Source: JABMQB01 sp963666575
GTDB lineage: Bacteria; Bacteroidota; Bacteroidia; Bacteroidales; Prolixibacteraceae
Direction: 5' to 3'
Assembly: GCA_963666575.2 (NCBI GenBank)
Contig: CAXXYG010000030.1
Span: 62,001 to 126,000 of the forward strand
Length of the DNA: 64,000 nt
Of the stretch, positions 40,980 through 51,192 are shown piece after piece. A program made the translations under genes and the position numbers. The notes beneath the pieces were generated by a model that ran no database searches, was not told where the DNA came from, and worked only from the letters and a program-made list of their open reading frames with translations. Positions within the stretch are counted from its first letter, which is position 1, and every line of letters starts with the position of its first letter.

Positions 40980-41768
40980 TTAACTATTTACACTCGTTTC
41001 ATAATCACCGTTTACATCTGTTAATACCTCATATCCGGTTTGCGTCACCAAAATAGTATGCTCAAATTGAGCCGACAATTTATTATCAGCTGTTCGGGCT
41101 GTCCATCCATCTAATTTATCAATTTTAGTTCCTGCTCTTCCCTGGTTAATCATTGGCTCAATGGTAAATATCATACCGGGCTTCATAATTTCCCCTGAGT
41201 TTTTTCGAGAAGCATGGTCAACCTGTGGCTCTTCATGAAATTTAATACCAACTCCATGTCCACAATATTCATAAACTACCGAATAACCTTTTGCTTTGGC
41301 GTACCGATTAATCACATATCCTATATTTCCAAAACGATTACCCGGAAAAACTTGTTGAATTCCCAAATTCAGGCAATGTAATGTTGTTTCAATTAACTTT
41401 TCGGCTGATTGATTCACCTCTCCAACTTTAAACATCCGGGAAGTATCGCCAAAATAACCATCTAAAATAGTAGTGACATCAATATTTAAAATATCTCCAT
41501 CCTTTAATATTGTATTTTCACTGGGAATACCATGGCATACTACCTCGTTTAACGATATACAACACGATTTTGGGTAGCCGCTGTACCCTTTCGTTGCAGG
41601 TATTGCGCCATTTTTAATAATGTATTCATCAATTTTTTGGTCTAACTCCTCGGTAGATACTCCGGCCACCACAAAAGGAGCAATATAATTTAAAGAAGAT
41701 GCAGCAAGTTTTGAGCTTTTTCTGATACCTTCAATTTGTTCAGGTGTTTTTATGATAATTTTATTCAT
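40980..41768 (-). CDS. map: Methionine aminopeptidase type I
   Basis: 262 aa. The five metal ligands are recognisable: DVTTILDGYFGDTSRMF (two Asp), GHGVGIKFHEEPQ (His), FTIEPM (Glu) and AQFEHTILV (Glu). It removes the initiator Met from new proteins. The length is normal. It stands alone here rather than in the ribosomal operon; a second map gene may exist elsewhere. Confidence 0.95.
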   Translation of the reverse strand: MNKIIIKTPEQIEGIRKSSKLAASSLNYIAPFVVAGVSTEELDQKIDEYIIKNGAIPATKGYSGYPKSCCISLNEVVCHGIPSENTILKDGDILNIDVTTILDGYFGDTSRMFKVGEVNQSAEKLIETTLHCLNLGIQQVFPGNRFGNIGYVINRYAKAKGYSVVYEYCGHGVGIKFHEEPQVDHASRKNSGEIMKPGMIFTIEPMINQGRAGTKIDKLDGWTARTADNKLSAQFEHTILVTQTGYEVLTDVNGDYETSVNS

Positions 41769-41826
41769 GGAAAATTAAATATTATGCAAAAGTGGGTAAA
41801 CCTGCGTGTTTTTCAAAATTGAACAA

Positions 41827-41834
41827 TAAATTTG
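41827..41834 (+). promoter_or_regulatory. -7 box of the thioesterase gene
   Basis: TAAATTTG is a perfect -7 match only 15 bp before the start codon at 41850, so the mRNA leader would be under ten bases. Confidence 0.45.
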
Positions 41835-41849
41835 TAAAAAAGTTTATTC

Positions 41850-42587
41850 ATGGATACAACAAAATATTCTAAAGACGATATAACTAAATCATATTATATC
41901 AATCGATTTGGCAAACTTAGCACCTCATTTATGTTTTATCAGATGCAGGAAATGGCCTGGGAACATGCCAATAAACTTGGATTTGGTTACGAACACCTTA
42001 AAGAAAATGCTTTATTTTGGGTTTTATCGCGGTTACTTGTAAAAATAAAACGCCGCCCCGAATGGAAAGAAAAATTTACCATCGCAACATGGTCGAGGGG
42101 CACCGATGGATTTTATGGCTACCGCGATTACCATTTTTTAGATGCCGATAAAAATCCAATTATCGAAGCAACCAGTAATTGGCTGGCCATTGACCTGCAA
42201 ACTAAACGGATACAACGACTCAGTGATTTTAAACATTTTGCCGAATATTCTGAGAGTATATTTAACGCCAATGCTCAAAAAGTAAAACCACCCAAAAATG
42301 ATAAACCCATCAATTTTACTCCGGTACTGTTTAACGAAATTGATATCAACCAGCATTTTAATACCGGAAGGTACATCGAACGAATAATTGATAGTTACAG
42401 TTTTGATTTTCATAAAAAAAATGAACTGATCGAATTTGAATTAAATTTTTCGAAAGAAGGAATGCCACATGATTTGCTTGGTGTAAAAAGGCAGGAATTG
42501 GATTCAAACAACCACCTGTGTAGTGTTGTAAGGCAATCGGATAATGTTGATTTGATTAAAGCACGGCTGGTTTGGGGAGATAGGTAA
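41850..42587 (+). CDS. Acyl-ACP thioesterase (FatA/FatB-like)
   Basis: 245 aa with two hot-dog domains. The first contains FMFYQMQEMAWEHANKLG and WVLSRLLVKI, the second the catalytic region NEIDINQHFNTGRYIERI (residues ~153-170) with Asp, Asn and His. It releases fatty acids from acyl carrier protein in the cytoplasm. In Bacteroidota it is usually a single gene, as here. Start and length are typical. Confidence 0.9.
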   Translation: MDTTKYSKDDITKSYYINRFGKLSTSFMFYQMQEMAWEHANKLGFGYEHLKENALFWVLSRLLVKIKRRPEWKEKFTIATWSRGTDGFYGYRDYHFLDADKNPIIEATSNWLAIDLQTKRIQRLSDFKHFAEYSESIFNANAQKVKPPKNDKPINFTPVLFNEIDINQHFNTGRYIERIIDSYSFDFHKKNELIEFELNFSKEGMPHDLLGVKRQELDSNNHLCSVVRQSDNVDLIKARLVWGDR

Positions 42588-42599
42588 TTCTCTTATATT

Positions 42600-43517
42600 T
42601 TACTTATTCATTAATTGGATAATTCTGTCCAGTTTCTCCTCCATTGGCATATACCCATCGAGCCAGTAAATTCTGGTTCCTTTCCGCTCCATTCCCCGGA
42701 ACCAGGTCATTTGCCTTTTAGCAAACTGATGAATTGAAATATTCAATTTCTCAAACATCTCGTTATAAGTTATCTGACCGGTTAAATGAAGCGTCATGTA
42801 TTTGTATTCAAGTCCGTAATATATGAGGTTCTCTGCCGAAATTCCAGAATTAAGAAGTGATTGAACCTCATCCAACATTCCTTCCTCCAACCGTTGTTTT
42901 AAGCGTTCGGTAATACGTTTCCTGCGCGAAAGCCGGTCGTATTTTACACCTATATTCAGGCTATCAATTTTAGGCATGTGCATCTCAACAGAAGGATTAT
43001 TTTGGTAATAATTTTCAATTTCGATAGCCCTCACTGCCCTTTTAGCATTAACAATATCGGTAATATTATGGAGTTCCGATTTATAACTTTTTAATATTAA
43101 AATAAGTTCTTCCAAGGTTTTTAATTCCAGTTCCGACCTCAATTTTTCATCAACAGGGACCTGAATTAATTTATAATTTTTCAACACAGCTTCAATGTAC
43201 ATACCGCTTCCGCCACAAATAACCGGAAACTTTTTGCGTGTTTGAACTTTTTCAAAAACTTCCAGAAAATCACGTTGGAATTCAAATACATTGTATTGAT
43301 AGCCGGCATCAACAATATCAATTAAGTGGTAAGGGATTTCCTGCCCGTCAACAGTATAATCAACAATGTCTTTCCCAGTACCCAAATTCATTCCCCGATA
43401 TACCTGCCTTGAATCGGCAGAAATTACTTCGCCATTAATTCTAGCAGCTAAATGCGCGGCAACACTTGTTTTTCCCGAAGCGGTTGGCCCTAATATGGTA
43501 ATCAGATTATAATTCAA
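42600..43517 (-). CDS. miaA: tRNA dimethylallyltransferase
   Basis: 305 aa. The P-loop is GPTASGKTSVAAHLA (~9-23), followed by ISADSRQVYRGMNLGTGK and the tRNA-contacting GLEYKYM and FAKRQMTWFRG. The enzyme adds the isopentenyl group to A37 of tRNAs reading UNN codons. It converges with the thioesterase gene. Confidence 0.95.
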   Translation of the reverse strand: MNYNLITILGPTASGKTSVAAHLAARINGEVISADSRQVYRGMNLGTGKDIVDYTVDGQEIPYHLIDIVDAGYQYNVFEFQRDFLEVFEKVQTRKKFPVICGGSGMYIEAVLKNYKLIQVPVDEKLRSELELKTLEELILILKSYKSELHNITDIVNAKRAVRAIEIENYYQNNPSVEMHMPKIDSLNIGVKYDRLSRRKRITERLKQRLEEGMLDEVQSLLNSGISAENLIYYGLEYKYMTLHLTGQITYNEMFEKLNISIHQFAKRQMTWFRGMERKGTRIYWLDGYMPMEEKLDRIIQLMNK

Positions 43518-43874
43518 TAGTTTATTTTTTCAATTACAAAATAATAGAAAAAATGCAAGAAGATTAAAATATTGCCGCTTTAATTTTTCTTTTGCCTCTA
43601 TCCATGTATTTCAGGCTCTAAAAGTGGACTTTCTCCGTTATAGCAAGATTTTTCTTTCGTTTATAAAATTATATTTTGTGCCTCGGAAATTGCTGATAAT
43701 AAATGATTCTATTATTCGTAATAATTTTTGGCGTATTTTTTGCGTAACGTTTTCCCAACAATCAAGTCTTATAATAAGTCATTCAGAAAACAGTTATATA
43801 TAAACCAAATCATTATTAACCAATGTTGTGAGATAAAAACCAATCGTCACCTAACATTCTAATAAAGCCATTAA
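43518..43874. other. Intergenic region without recognised content
   Basis: The 357 bases between divergent miaA and the DUF5916 gene are AT-rich. No coding frame, repeat or clear promoter consensus was found. Confidence 0.5.
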
Positions 43875-46115
43875 ATGAAAACTATCCTTTCCATCCTATT
43901 ACTATTTTGTGTAATCTCTGAAGCGGAAGCCATCAAAATTGTTATGCCTTCAGAGGATTCGACAACCAACAAAGTATATCAAATACCCACTACATCCGAA
44001 AAAATTAAAACCGATGGCCTTCTGAAAGAACCCTTCTGGCAGCAAGCTGTTGTTATTGAAGTTCCATACGAAGTTCAGCCCGGCGACAATATTCCTGCAC
44101 CTGTAAAAACAGAAGTTTATATAATTCACACCGAATCAAACCTCTACCTTGGTTTTAAAGCCTATGACCCTGACCCTGATAAAATCAGGGCGCATTTTTC
44201 TGATCGCGACAAAATATTTTCAGACGATTGGTTGGGTGTGGTTTTGGATACTTACAACGATGAACGGCGCTCATTCGATTTTTTCTGTAACCCTTATGGT
44301 ATTCAGCTCGATGCCATTGAATCGACCAATAACTTTGATGACTCGTGGGATGCTATTTGGGATTCGAACGGTCAAATTACTGAAGAAGGTTTTGAGGTGG
44401 AAATGTCTATCCCCTTCCAATCGTTACGTTTTCAACGGTCGGGCGAAAGCCAAACCTGGGGTTTTGATGCTGTGCGCAGTTACCCGCGGAATGTCAGGCA
44501 CCACATTGGCACATTCCCCCGCGACAGGAACAACAACTGCTACCTTTGCCAGTCACTTAAACTCGAAGGTTTTGAAGGCGCCAAACCGGGTAAAAATATT
44601 GAACTCGACCCTACCCTTTCAATGGTAATGACACAGTCGAGAGAAAATGAAACCAGCGGCGATTTTAAATGGGACGACAAAAAAATACACCCTGGCTTTA
44701 CGGGAAAATGGGGAATCACCAACAATATTGTTTTAAGTACAACTGTTAATCCCGATTTTTCGCATGTTGAAGCTGATGCCGCTCTGAATGATGTGAATGA
44801 ACCATTTGCCCTGTTTTTTCCTGAAAAAAGACCGTTCTTTACTGAAGGTTCTGATTTTTTTGACAATCAATTGAATGCCATTTATACCCGTTCGTTACGC
44901 GAACCTGAATGGGGAGTAAAAATTACAGGTAAAGAAAAATCGAATACCATTGGTGCATATGTGGTGAGAGATAAGATTACCAACCTTATTTTTCCGGGGA
45001 ATGAAGGATCAGACAGTTATACACTTGAACAACATTCATTAAATAGTGTATTCCGTTACAAAAAAGATTTTGGTAATAAATACACCTTTGGCCTGTTATT
45101 CACCGGCCGCGAAGGCGAAAACTATTTTAATCGTGTTTATGGTATTGATGGGAACCTGAGGGTAACCGATAAAGACAGGGTAAGAATGATGGTTGCTGGC
45201 TCATCAACGGAGTACCCTGACGAGGTTGTTAACGATTACGACCAACCGGAAGGGAAATTTAACGGTAAAGCCATCGATTTTAGATACTCTCATAATTCAA
45301 AGCACCTCGATTACTTTCTTTCGTACGAAAACTACGGTGACAATTACCGTTCTGACCAGGGATTTGTCCCCATGGTTGGGTACAAAGAATACCGAGGTGG
45401 CGGTGATTATATGTGGATTTCGGAAAAAACCGATAATTGGTGGACTAATTTTATAATTGCAACTAATTATACCTACACACAAAATCAGCAGGAGAAATTA
45501 CTTAGAAAAGGATTTGAAACCGATTTTATTTATGTTGGCGTATTACAATCGGAGGCAGTGGTTGGTTATGAAATTGAGCGAGAACTTTACGATGGACAAT
45601 ATTTTAACAAAAATTCATACTTTGTTCATTACCACTTAAACCCTACTGCTAATATTCAATGTGGATTTAATATCAATGCTGGCGACCGCATTGATTATTC
45701 CGAAACCAGGCTTGGAAAACGTATCGGTTTCAGGCCCTTTGCCAATGTGAAAATCGGGAAACATTTATCTATAAATTACAACCACAACTATGATCAGTTG
45801 AATATTGATAAAGAGAATCTTTATAAAGTAAATATTTCAAATGCAACTTTGCAATATCAGTTTACAAAAAAATTGTTTCTGCGCACCATTCTTCAATACC
45901 GAAACTACAAGTACAATGTGGCAATGTATACCGAAGATCCGCCAGAGCCACAAGAAAAAAGCCTGATGTCACAAGTTGTTTTGTCATATAAAATTAATCC
46001 GCAAACAGTATTTTTCCTTGGCTACTCCGACAATTATGGAGATGACCATAAAATGGACCTCATTCAAACCGACCGTTCGTTTTTTGCTAAAATAGGGTAT
46101 GCTTTTATTTTATAA
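43875..46115 (+). CDS. DUF5916 outer-membrane protein with CBM9-like domain
   Basis: 746 aa. Signal peptide (~1-19), a carbohydrate-binding family 9-like domain (~45-210, with KIKTDGLLKEPFWQQA and DDWLGVVLDTYNDERRSFDF), then a DUF5916 barrel with many amphipathic strands, starting with FALFFPEKRPFFTEGSDFF, and a final FFAKIGYAFIL ending in Leu. These proteins sit in the outer membrane. Many lie near peptidases or transport genes, but the function is not established. It is a lone gene here. Confidence 0.9.
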   Translation: MKTILSILLLFCVISEAEAIKIVMPSEDSTTNKVYQIPTTSEKIKTDGLLKEPFWQQAVVIEVPYEVQPGDNIPAPVKTEVYIIHTESNLYLGFKAYDPDPDKIRAHFSDRDKIFSDDWLGVVLDTYNDERRSFDFFCNPYGIQLDAIESTNNFDDSWDAIWDSNGQITEEGFEVEMSIPFQSLRFQRSGESQTWGFDAVRSYPRNVRHHIGTFPRDRNNNCYLCQSLKLEGFEGAKPGKNIELDPTLSMVMTQSRENETSGDFKWDDKKIHPGFTGKWGITNNIVLSTTVNPDFSHVEADAALNDVNEPFALFFPEKRPFFTEGSDFFDNQLNAIYTRSLREPEWGVKITGKEKSNTIGAYVVRDKITNLIFPGNEGSDSYTLEQHSLNSVFRYKKDFGNKYTFGLLFTGREGENYFNRVYGIDGNLRVTDKDRVRMMVAGSSTEYPDEVVNDYDQPEGKFNGKAIDFRYSHNSKHLDYFLSYENYGDNYRSDQGFVPMVGYKEYRGGGDYMWISEKTDNWWTNFIIATNYTYTQNQQEKLLRKGFETDFIYVGVLQSEAVVGYEIERELYDGQYFNKNSYFVHYHLNPTANIQCGFNINAGDRIDYSETRLGKRIGFRPFANVKIGKHLSINYNHNYDQLNIDKENLYKVNISNATLQYQFTKKLFLRTILQYRNYKYNVAMYTEDPPEPQEKSLMSQVVLSYKINPQTVFFLGYSDNYGDDHKMDLIQTDRSFFAKIGYAFIL

Positions 46116-46324
46116 CTAATTTGCGGGCTGGGATTTGATATTTAAAAAAAATACATAGGGGTTGACTTATGTTGTTTCATACCTTAACTTTACTAGAAAT
46201 CTATTTATAAGAATAATTTATTGATTTTTTCCTGATTAAGTGATTTCTCTTCTCGTTTTTCTTAAAAAATCATTCTATTTTTTTAATGGATTATGTATTG
46301 TTTATGAACCAAATAATCGAACCT

Positions 46325-47626
46325 ATGAAAAAAATTCTACTTTCATTATTACTAACATCATTCATCTTTTCGGTGAATGCTTTTGACAATAAAAAAGATA
46401 ATCGTAAAAAAGGAAAAAACGTAAACCCAAAAGCTGTTGCCGGAACTCAAAAATTTGATGCTGATGAAATCCACGGTTACAACATAACAAATGGTAACCA
46501 AAGATGGTTTTATACAGGTTTTTATGTTTCTATCAGTTTTGCTCCTCAAAAAAGTATAACTGTTGAAGACTCAACATTAAACTATAAATATGAGTACGAA
46601 TATGAACCAAACCTCGTAATAGAAACACAATCAACGGTTGAAAATGGAGTTTCATCTCCAGTTTGGAGAAATTATTTTTATCATTCAGGGGATATGGTAA
46701 GATTTGATTCGATGATTTATGAAGATTATGATACCATAGCAAATACTTTTGTTTATTCATCAAAATGGATAAATACATATAATGAATTTAACCAAATCAC
46801 TCAGTATTATGGGTACGAATTTGATACTTTAACAAATTCGTGGAAAAATATGACAAAAATGATTGCCCAGTTTGATGGGAACAATCGGGTAAATATTGAA
46901 GATTTTTGGTATTGGCCGCCAAATGATACTAACTGGACTTATTCAACACAAACAAACTATACGTATGAAAATGATTTAGTGAAACAGATGGAGGATTTTT
47001 TCTGGGACCCTGGATCAAATACTTTAAAAGGCTACTTTAAAAGTTTATTCAATTATGACAGCCAGGGCAATATAATTGAAAATGTTGATTCTACTAAATT
47101 TAATATGGAAACAGAATATTCTCCTGATTATCTGGAAAAAAACTTTTACACAGGTGCCAATATTGATTCATCATTTGTTTATTATTGGGATGATACAAAC
47201 TTAACATGGATTTCGGATTGGATACAGCTATTTAATTATGATGACGAAAACAGGCTCATCTCTGAAGATGAATATGCCTTGTTGCCTGATAATAGTGGTA
47301 CTAAATCGGCAAATGGAGAAGCTATGTTCGAAAAAATATATACCTGGGTATATAAATATGAACAAGCCGTATCAAATGAAATTTTATTCCGCAATAATAG
47401 TATATCAATTTATCCTAATCCAGCAGCCGAAACAGTTAATATCCGTATACAAAATCCAAATAATTGCAGGCTTCATGTATTTAATATTCAAGGGAAATTA
47501 ATGCTCAATCAGAAAATAAATAGTTCAATCACCTCAATTCCAACCCAAAACTTTAAAAGTGGTGCCTACATTTTCCGAATTACAAACAATGGTAAAACTA
47601 GTAGTCAAACAATCATAAAACAATAA
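46325..47626 (+). CDS. Type IX-secreted protein with C-terminal sorting domain
   Basis: 433 aa from ATG 46325. The frame opens at 46286, but MKKILLSLLLTSFIFSVNA is a clean signal peptide. The body has repeated Tyr/Trp/Asn-rich strands (FDSQG/NYDSQGN-like, similar to RHS/YD-type motifs). The last ~75 residues are a type A T9SS sorting domain: ISIYPNPAAETVNI, LHVFNIQGKLM and GAYIFRITNNGKTSSQTIIK. It is moved to the cell surface or released. Function beyond that is unknown. Confidence 0.88.
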   Translation: MKKILLSLLLTSFIFSVNAFDNKKDNRKKGKNVNPKAVAGTQKFDADEIHGYNITNGNQRWFYTGFYVSISFAPQKSITVEDSTLNYKYEYEYEPNLVIETQSTVENGVSSPVWRNYFYHSGDMVRFDSMIYEDYDTIANTFVYSSKWINTYNEFNQITQYYGYEFDTLTNSWKNMTKMIAQFDGNNRVNIEDFWYWPPNDTNWTYSTQTNYTYENDLVKQMEDFFWDPGSNTLKGYFKSLFNYDSQGNIIENVDSTKFNMETEYSPDYLEKNFYTGANIDSSFVYYWDDTNLTWISDWIQLFNYDDENRLISEDEYALLPDNSGTKSANGEAMFEKIYTWVYKYEQAVSNEILFRNNSISIYPNPAAETVNIRIQNPNNCRLHVFNIQGKLMLNQKINSSITSIPTQNFKSGAYIFRITNNGKTSSQTIIKQ

Positions 47627-47703
47627 ACTTTTTAAAGTTTTTGATAAAGGTTGGCAGAATCATCAAATTTCTTCCAGCCTTTTTTATTTTTACAAAAAAC
47701 AAA

Positions 47704-48324
47704 ATGAAGGAAGCCTGTGTCGAAACACTTGAAGAAGCAATAAAAGCCGAACAGCAAGGCGCCAATCGTATTGAGTTATGTTCCGACCTTAAAAATGACG
47801 GATTAACCCCAACTGTCGAATTAATGAAAAAAACTTGTTCTTTGCTTTCCATTCCTGTAATGGTAATGATTAGGCCAAGGCCCGGAAATTTTATTTGTTC
47901 CGAATCGGAAATTGAACAGATGAAACTCAGCATCGATGAAGCAAAAAAAGCACATGCGGCAGGTGTTGTTTTTGGGCTTCTGACAAAAAATAACACAATT
48001 GACATTCGGGGAACAAAACTTTTAGCTGAATATGCAAAACCCTTACCTGTCACTTTCCACAAAGCAATCGACGAATTGGAAAATCCGGTGGAGGGTGTTC
48101 GTGATTTATTAAAAATTAATGGCATTACTCGAATCCTAACATCCGGAGGAAAACCAACTGCAAAAGAAGGAAACCAAACAATCAGGGAAATGATTCAGGC
48201 AGCCGGCACAAAAATTACAATTTTAGTAGCGGGGAAAGTTACTGATAAAAATATTGATGAAATTCAGGAATTAACCGGGGCAAAAGAGTTTCACGGGAAA
48301 AAAATAGTTGGGAATATTCAGTGA
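47704..48324 (+). CDS. cutC: CutC family protein (copper homeostasis)
   Basis: 206 aa from ATG 47704; the open frame begins at 47641, but the family starts at KEACVETLEEA. The TIM-barrel motifs GANRIELCSDLKNDGLTPT, MVMIRPRPGNF, FHKAIDE and ILTSGGKPTA match CutC. It was named for copper tolerance in E. coli, though its enzymatic role remains open. It follows the T9SS cargo by ~77 bp and may be transcribed alone. The protein ends a little earlier than average after EFHGKKIV. Confidence 0.9.
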   Translation: MKEACVETLEEAIKAEQQGANRIELCSDLKNDGLTPTVELMKKTCSLLSIPVMVMIRPRPGNFICSESEIEQMKLSIDEAKKAHAAGVVFGLLTKNNTIDIRGTKLLAEYAKPLPVTFHKAIDELENPVEGVRDLLKINGITRILTSGGKPTAKEGNQTIREMIQAAGTKITILVAGKVTDKNIDEIQELTGAKEFHGKKIVGNIQ

Positions 48325-48399
48325 TCAATGATCAGTTGGCAGTCTCAATTACCAAAAGCCAAATAACCATCCTTTACTGACAGAAAAATAAAAACCGGT

Positions 48400-49482
48400 T
48401 TATTTTTTATACTTTTTAAAACGGTAACCAATTCCAAATTCCATTACATCGGCCCTAAATATGGGTACTGCCCGGATAATAAAAATTCCATACACATTCT
48501 TAAAATGGTATTTAAATCCAACTTTGTAATATGCTTTTGATGAATAATTTTGGGCATCGTTTAAATAAATTCCATATGCCAGTAAAAAACCAAAATCACC
48601 GGCAAAAAATTCATTATGCACGTTTATGCCGTATCTTTTATCTAATGTCGATTCTCCCAGGTAATTAAATTTTGTCCGTCCCACGTAGGTTTGTGACCCA
48701 TCATTTAAGTATTCAAAACCTATTCCTACTTTATTAAGCACACTTATTTGTTTCGAATAATTGATGGATACACTTAAAAAATCATAACTTTTAGGATTAT
48801 CTTCAACCTCCTTCACCCCTCCTGAAATATAAACCCAAATTTCATCTTTTATAAATTTTAGATTTTCAGAAACCGGAGTTTTGAGGAACTGTGCCTTTTC
48901 TTCCATTTCGTAACCCACCGAAAAAATATTAATTACGCTATTTAATCCAAGATTAGGCGACTTTACCAATCCGTTCGAAAAATGGTCGAAACCTAAGGCA
49001 TACTCAAAAAACATGGGCTTCAATCTAATTTTCCCCCAAAACTGCACACCCGAATTAAAATTTAAAGATGTACTGATTGCTTTGTTATCGGGATTTTTTA
49101 CAACATCGAATTTTTCTGTAAAAAATCCCATCCCAAAATTTCCTTTAATGCCAACATCCACCAAACGACGTTTTCGGAGGAAGGATAACTGAAAAAAACC
49201 GGTTACAGAATGTGATTGCCCAACCACATCAGGATTATTATAGCCTTTAAAGTTATAATTTAAGCCAAAATTCGGATCGTTGTAAAAACGACGCCATTCA
49301 GCGCCAATCCTTTCGGGGAAAGCATAGTTTAATGATAATCCACTAACTGGCCCGGTAGAAAATGATTCAATTTGGGAGTTGTGAATAATTATTGAGCCGT
49401 AATTATAGGTGCCACTGATACTTTCTTGCGCCAATGCAAAAACGGATAATAATAAAAAGAAAAAAAAGAAAAATGCCCTCAT
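48400..49482 (-). CDS. Acyloxyacyl hydrolase (PagL-like) family outer-membrane protein
   Basis: 360 aa. A Phe-rich signal peptide (FFFFFFLLLSVFALAQ) is followed by an outer-membrane barrel with a C-terminal FRADVMEFGIGYRFK. The features FEYALGFDHFSNG (His, Ser) resemble the PagL active-site strand. Such proteins may deacylate lipid A. Bacteroidota members are longer than Pseudomonas PagL, as here. The activity is inferred. Confidence 0.8.
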   Translation of the reverse strand: MRAFFFFFFLLLSVFALAQESISGTYNYGSIIIHNSQIESFSTGPVSGLSLNYAFPERIGAEWRRFYNDPNFGLNYNFKGYNNPDVVGQSHSVTGFFQLSFLRKRRLVDVGIKGNFGMGFFTEKFDVVKNPDNKAISTSLNFNSGVQFWGKIRLKPMFFEYALGFDHFSNGLVKSPNLGLNSVINIFSVGYEMEEKAQFLKTPVSENLKFIKDEIWVYISGGVKEVEDNPKSYDFLSVSINYSKQISVLNKVGIGFEYLNDGSQTYVGRTKFNYLGESTLDKRYGINVHNEFFAGDFGFLLAYGIYLNDAQNYSSKAYYKVGFKYHFKNVYGIFIIRAVPIFRADVMEFGIGYRFKKYKK

Positions 49483-49580
49483 CTATAATTTAGGTTTCAA
49501 CACAATCAAGTTATTAAAACTACCAAAAAAATATATAAATCCATAAATGTATTAGTGCTGAGCCGGATTACACCATTGCT

Positions 49581-49790
49581 CCGAAAAAAAACATGTATGC
49601 TCAACATAATTTAATCACTTCTTTTGAGAAAAATATGTATGCTCAACATATTTCTTGTACTGCTCTATCAAAAAATATGTATGCTCAACATATTTGCACT
49701 ACTGCTTTGTAAAATGTTTTGTGTGCTCAATATGTTTATGGCACTGCTAAATAAAAAAATCATCCTGCTTAAAATGTTATTGCAACCCTC
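49581..49790. repeat. 42-bp minisatellite, five degenerate units
   Basis: The anchor GTATGCTCAACATA recurs with a strict 42-bp period (49593, 49635, 49677), with weaker fourth and fifth units (GCTCAA at 49725, GCTTAA at 49767). In the best units AAATATGT and ACATATTT form a perfect 8-bp stem around ATGCTCA. 42 bp is 14 codons, and a rightward frame (49624-49860) reads through as KICMLNIFLVLLYQ-like units. It abuts the start of the repeat-protein gene at 49857. Confidence 0.85.
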
Positions 49791-49856
49791 CTCTTTTTTT
49801 CCTGTCATTAACAATGAAAACAATAGTATTTATACTTTTTTAGTCAGATCAAAGTC

Positions 49857-51026
49857 ATGAAAACAATTAAACTTTTTATTTTATCATTTACAGTTTTATC
49901 TTCTTTATCGGTTTATGCACAAGACAACAACGGAGTTTACGAAGCCCCTTTTCAGGTAACATTTATTCCGCCATTGGGAACAAATGGATTAAATGCCGGG
50001 AACACTATTAACCAATTTTCCTTAAACATATTGGCTGGTTATGCCGCAGGTGTTGATGGAGTTGAAATTGGTGGATTGGTAAATATCAACCGTGAAATGA
50101 TGAACGGTGTACAATTTGCCGGATTTACAAACATCACGGGAGGCGAAACAACAGGTTTACAGTTTGCAGGATTTGGCAATATAAATGCCGATAGAACGGA
50201 TGGGTTACAATTTGCAGGATTTTCAAATATTAATAGCGGGTCGCTAACCGGATTTCAGGCTGCCGGATTTTTAAACCTTGCCCGCGAAAATTCAAAAGCC
50301 GTCCAGTTAGCAGGATTTAGCAATTTATCGCACGAAATAGAAGGTGTTCAGATAGCTGGATTCTCCAACATTTCATCAGGGTCAGTAAATGGAGTCCAAA
50401 TTGCAGGATTTACCAACATTGCCAATGGCACAGTAAAAGGTGCCCAATTAGCCGGATTCCTGAATGTTGCCCGTAAAGTTGATGGAGTTCAGATAAGTGT
50501 ATTTAATATTGCCGATACAGTTACAAACGGTATCCCAATTGGTTTTTTAAGCATCGTCCGTAATGGTTACCGCGAATTTGAAGTGGGGATTAGCGAAGGA
50601 TTAAATACTTACGCTTCGTTTAAAATTGGCGTTAAACAGTTTTACAATATTTTTTCGGTGGGCATGCAAAACTTAAGCAACAAATTCAGGTGGGGATTTG
50701 GGTATGGAGTTGGCACACACCTCTCCGACCGCGAAAACCTAAAAGTAAACCTTGAACTGATGTCGTACCACATTAACGAAGGAGGACGATTCACAAATGC
50801 GTACAACGATTTACAGCAATTAAAACTCACCTTTGCCAAACCATTAAGCAACAATGTTAGCCTGTTTGTAGGTCCAACTGTTAATCTTATGATTTCAGAT
50901 TACTACAAAAAAGGAAGCCAAAAAACAGGCTCCAACTTTGCCCCATATACTATAGCAAACCAATGGAGTGGGAATACCAGTTTACAGTACTGGTTTGGAT
51001 TTAATGCAGGAATCAGGATTCATTAA
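49857..51026 (+). CDS. LA_2272-type surface repeat protein
   Basis: 389 aa. Signal peptide (~1-21, ending SVYAQ), then about ten units of 16-17 residues (residues ~58-220) built on G-x-Q-x-A-G-F-x-N-I, for example GVQFAGFTNI, GLQFAGFSNI and GVQIAGFSNI, then a C-terminal barrel-like part (~230-389) that ends FGFNAGIRIH. This is the family named for LA_2272 of Leptospira, found at bacterial surfaces. The regular Gly/Phe/Asn pattern suggests a beta-helix. A 42-bp minisatellite lies directly upstream. Function is unknown. Confidence 0.85.
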   Translation: MKTIKLFILSFTVLSSLSVYAQDNNGVYEAPFQVTFIPPLGTNGLNAGNTINQFSLNILAGYAAGVDGVEIGGLVNINREMMNGVQFAGFTNITGGETTGLQFAGFGNINADRTDGLQFAGFSNINSGSLTGFQAAGFLNLARENSKAVQLAGFSNLSHEIEGVQIAGFSNISSGSVNGVQIAGFTNIANGTVKGAQLAGFLNVARKVDGVQISVFNIADTVTNGIPIGFLSIVRNGYREFEVGISEGLNTYASFKIGVKQFYNIFSVGMQNLSNKFRWGFGYGVGTHLSDRENLKVNLELMSYHINEGGRFTNAYNDLQQLKLTFAKPLSNNVSLFVGPTVNLMISDYYKKGSQKTGSNFAPYTIANQWSGNTSLQYWFGFNAGIRIH

Positions 51027-51192
51027 AACAATCTTTTAGTAATTAAAAGAATTGGTCTCTGTTTTCTCTGTGAATAACTCTGCGAACTCCTCGGTAAAAA
51101 ATAACCACAGAGGAAACAAAGGAGGAACAGAGTACCACATAGAAAAAAAATAGTTGACCAAATATTAAACAATGTGGGCGGTTTGGAACAAA

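Noticed and set aside
49624..49860. 78-aa rightward frame of 14-residue units
   Set aside because: It is a by-product of the 42-bp tandem repeat, has no ribosome site and overlaps the start of the repeat-protein gene.
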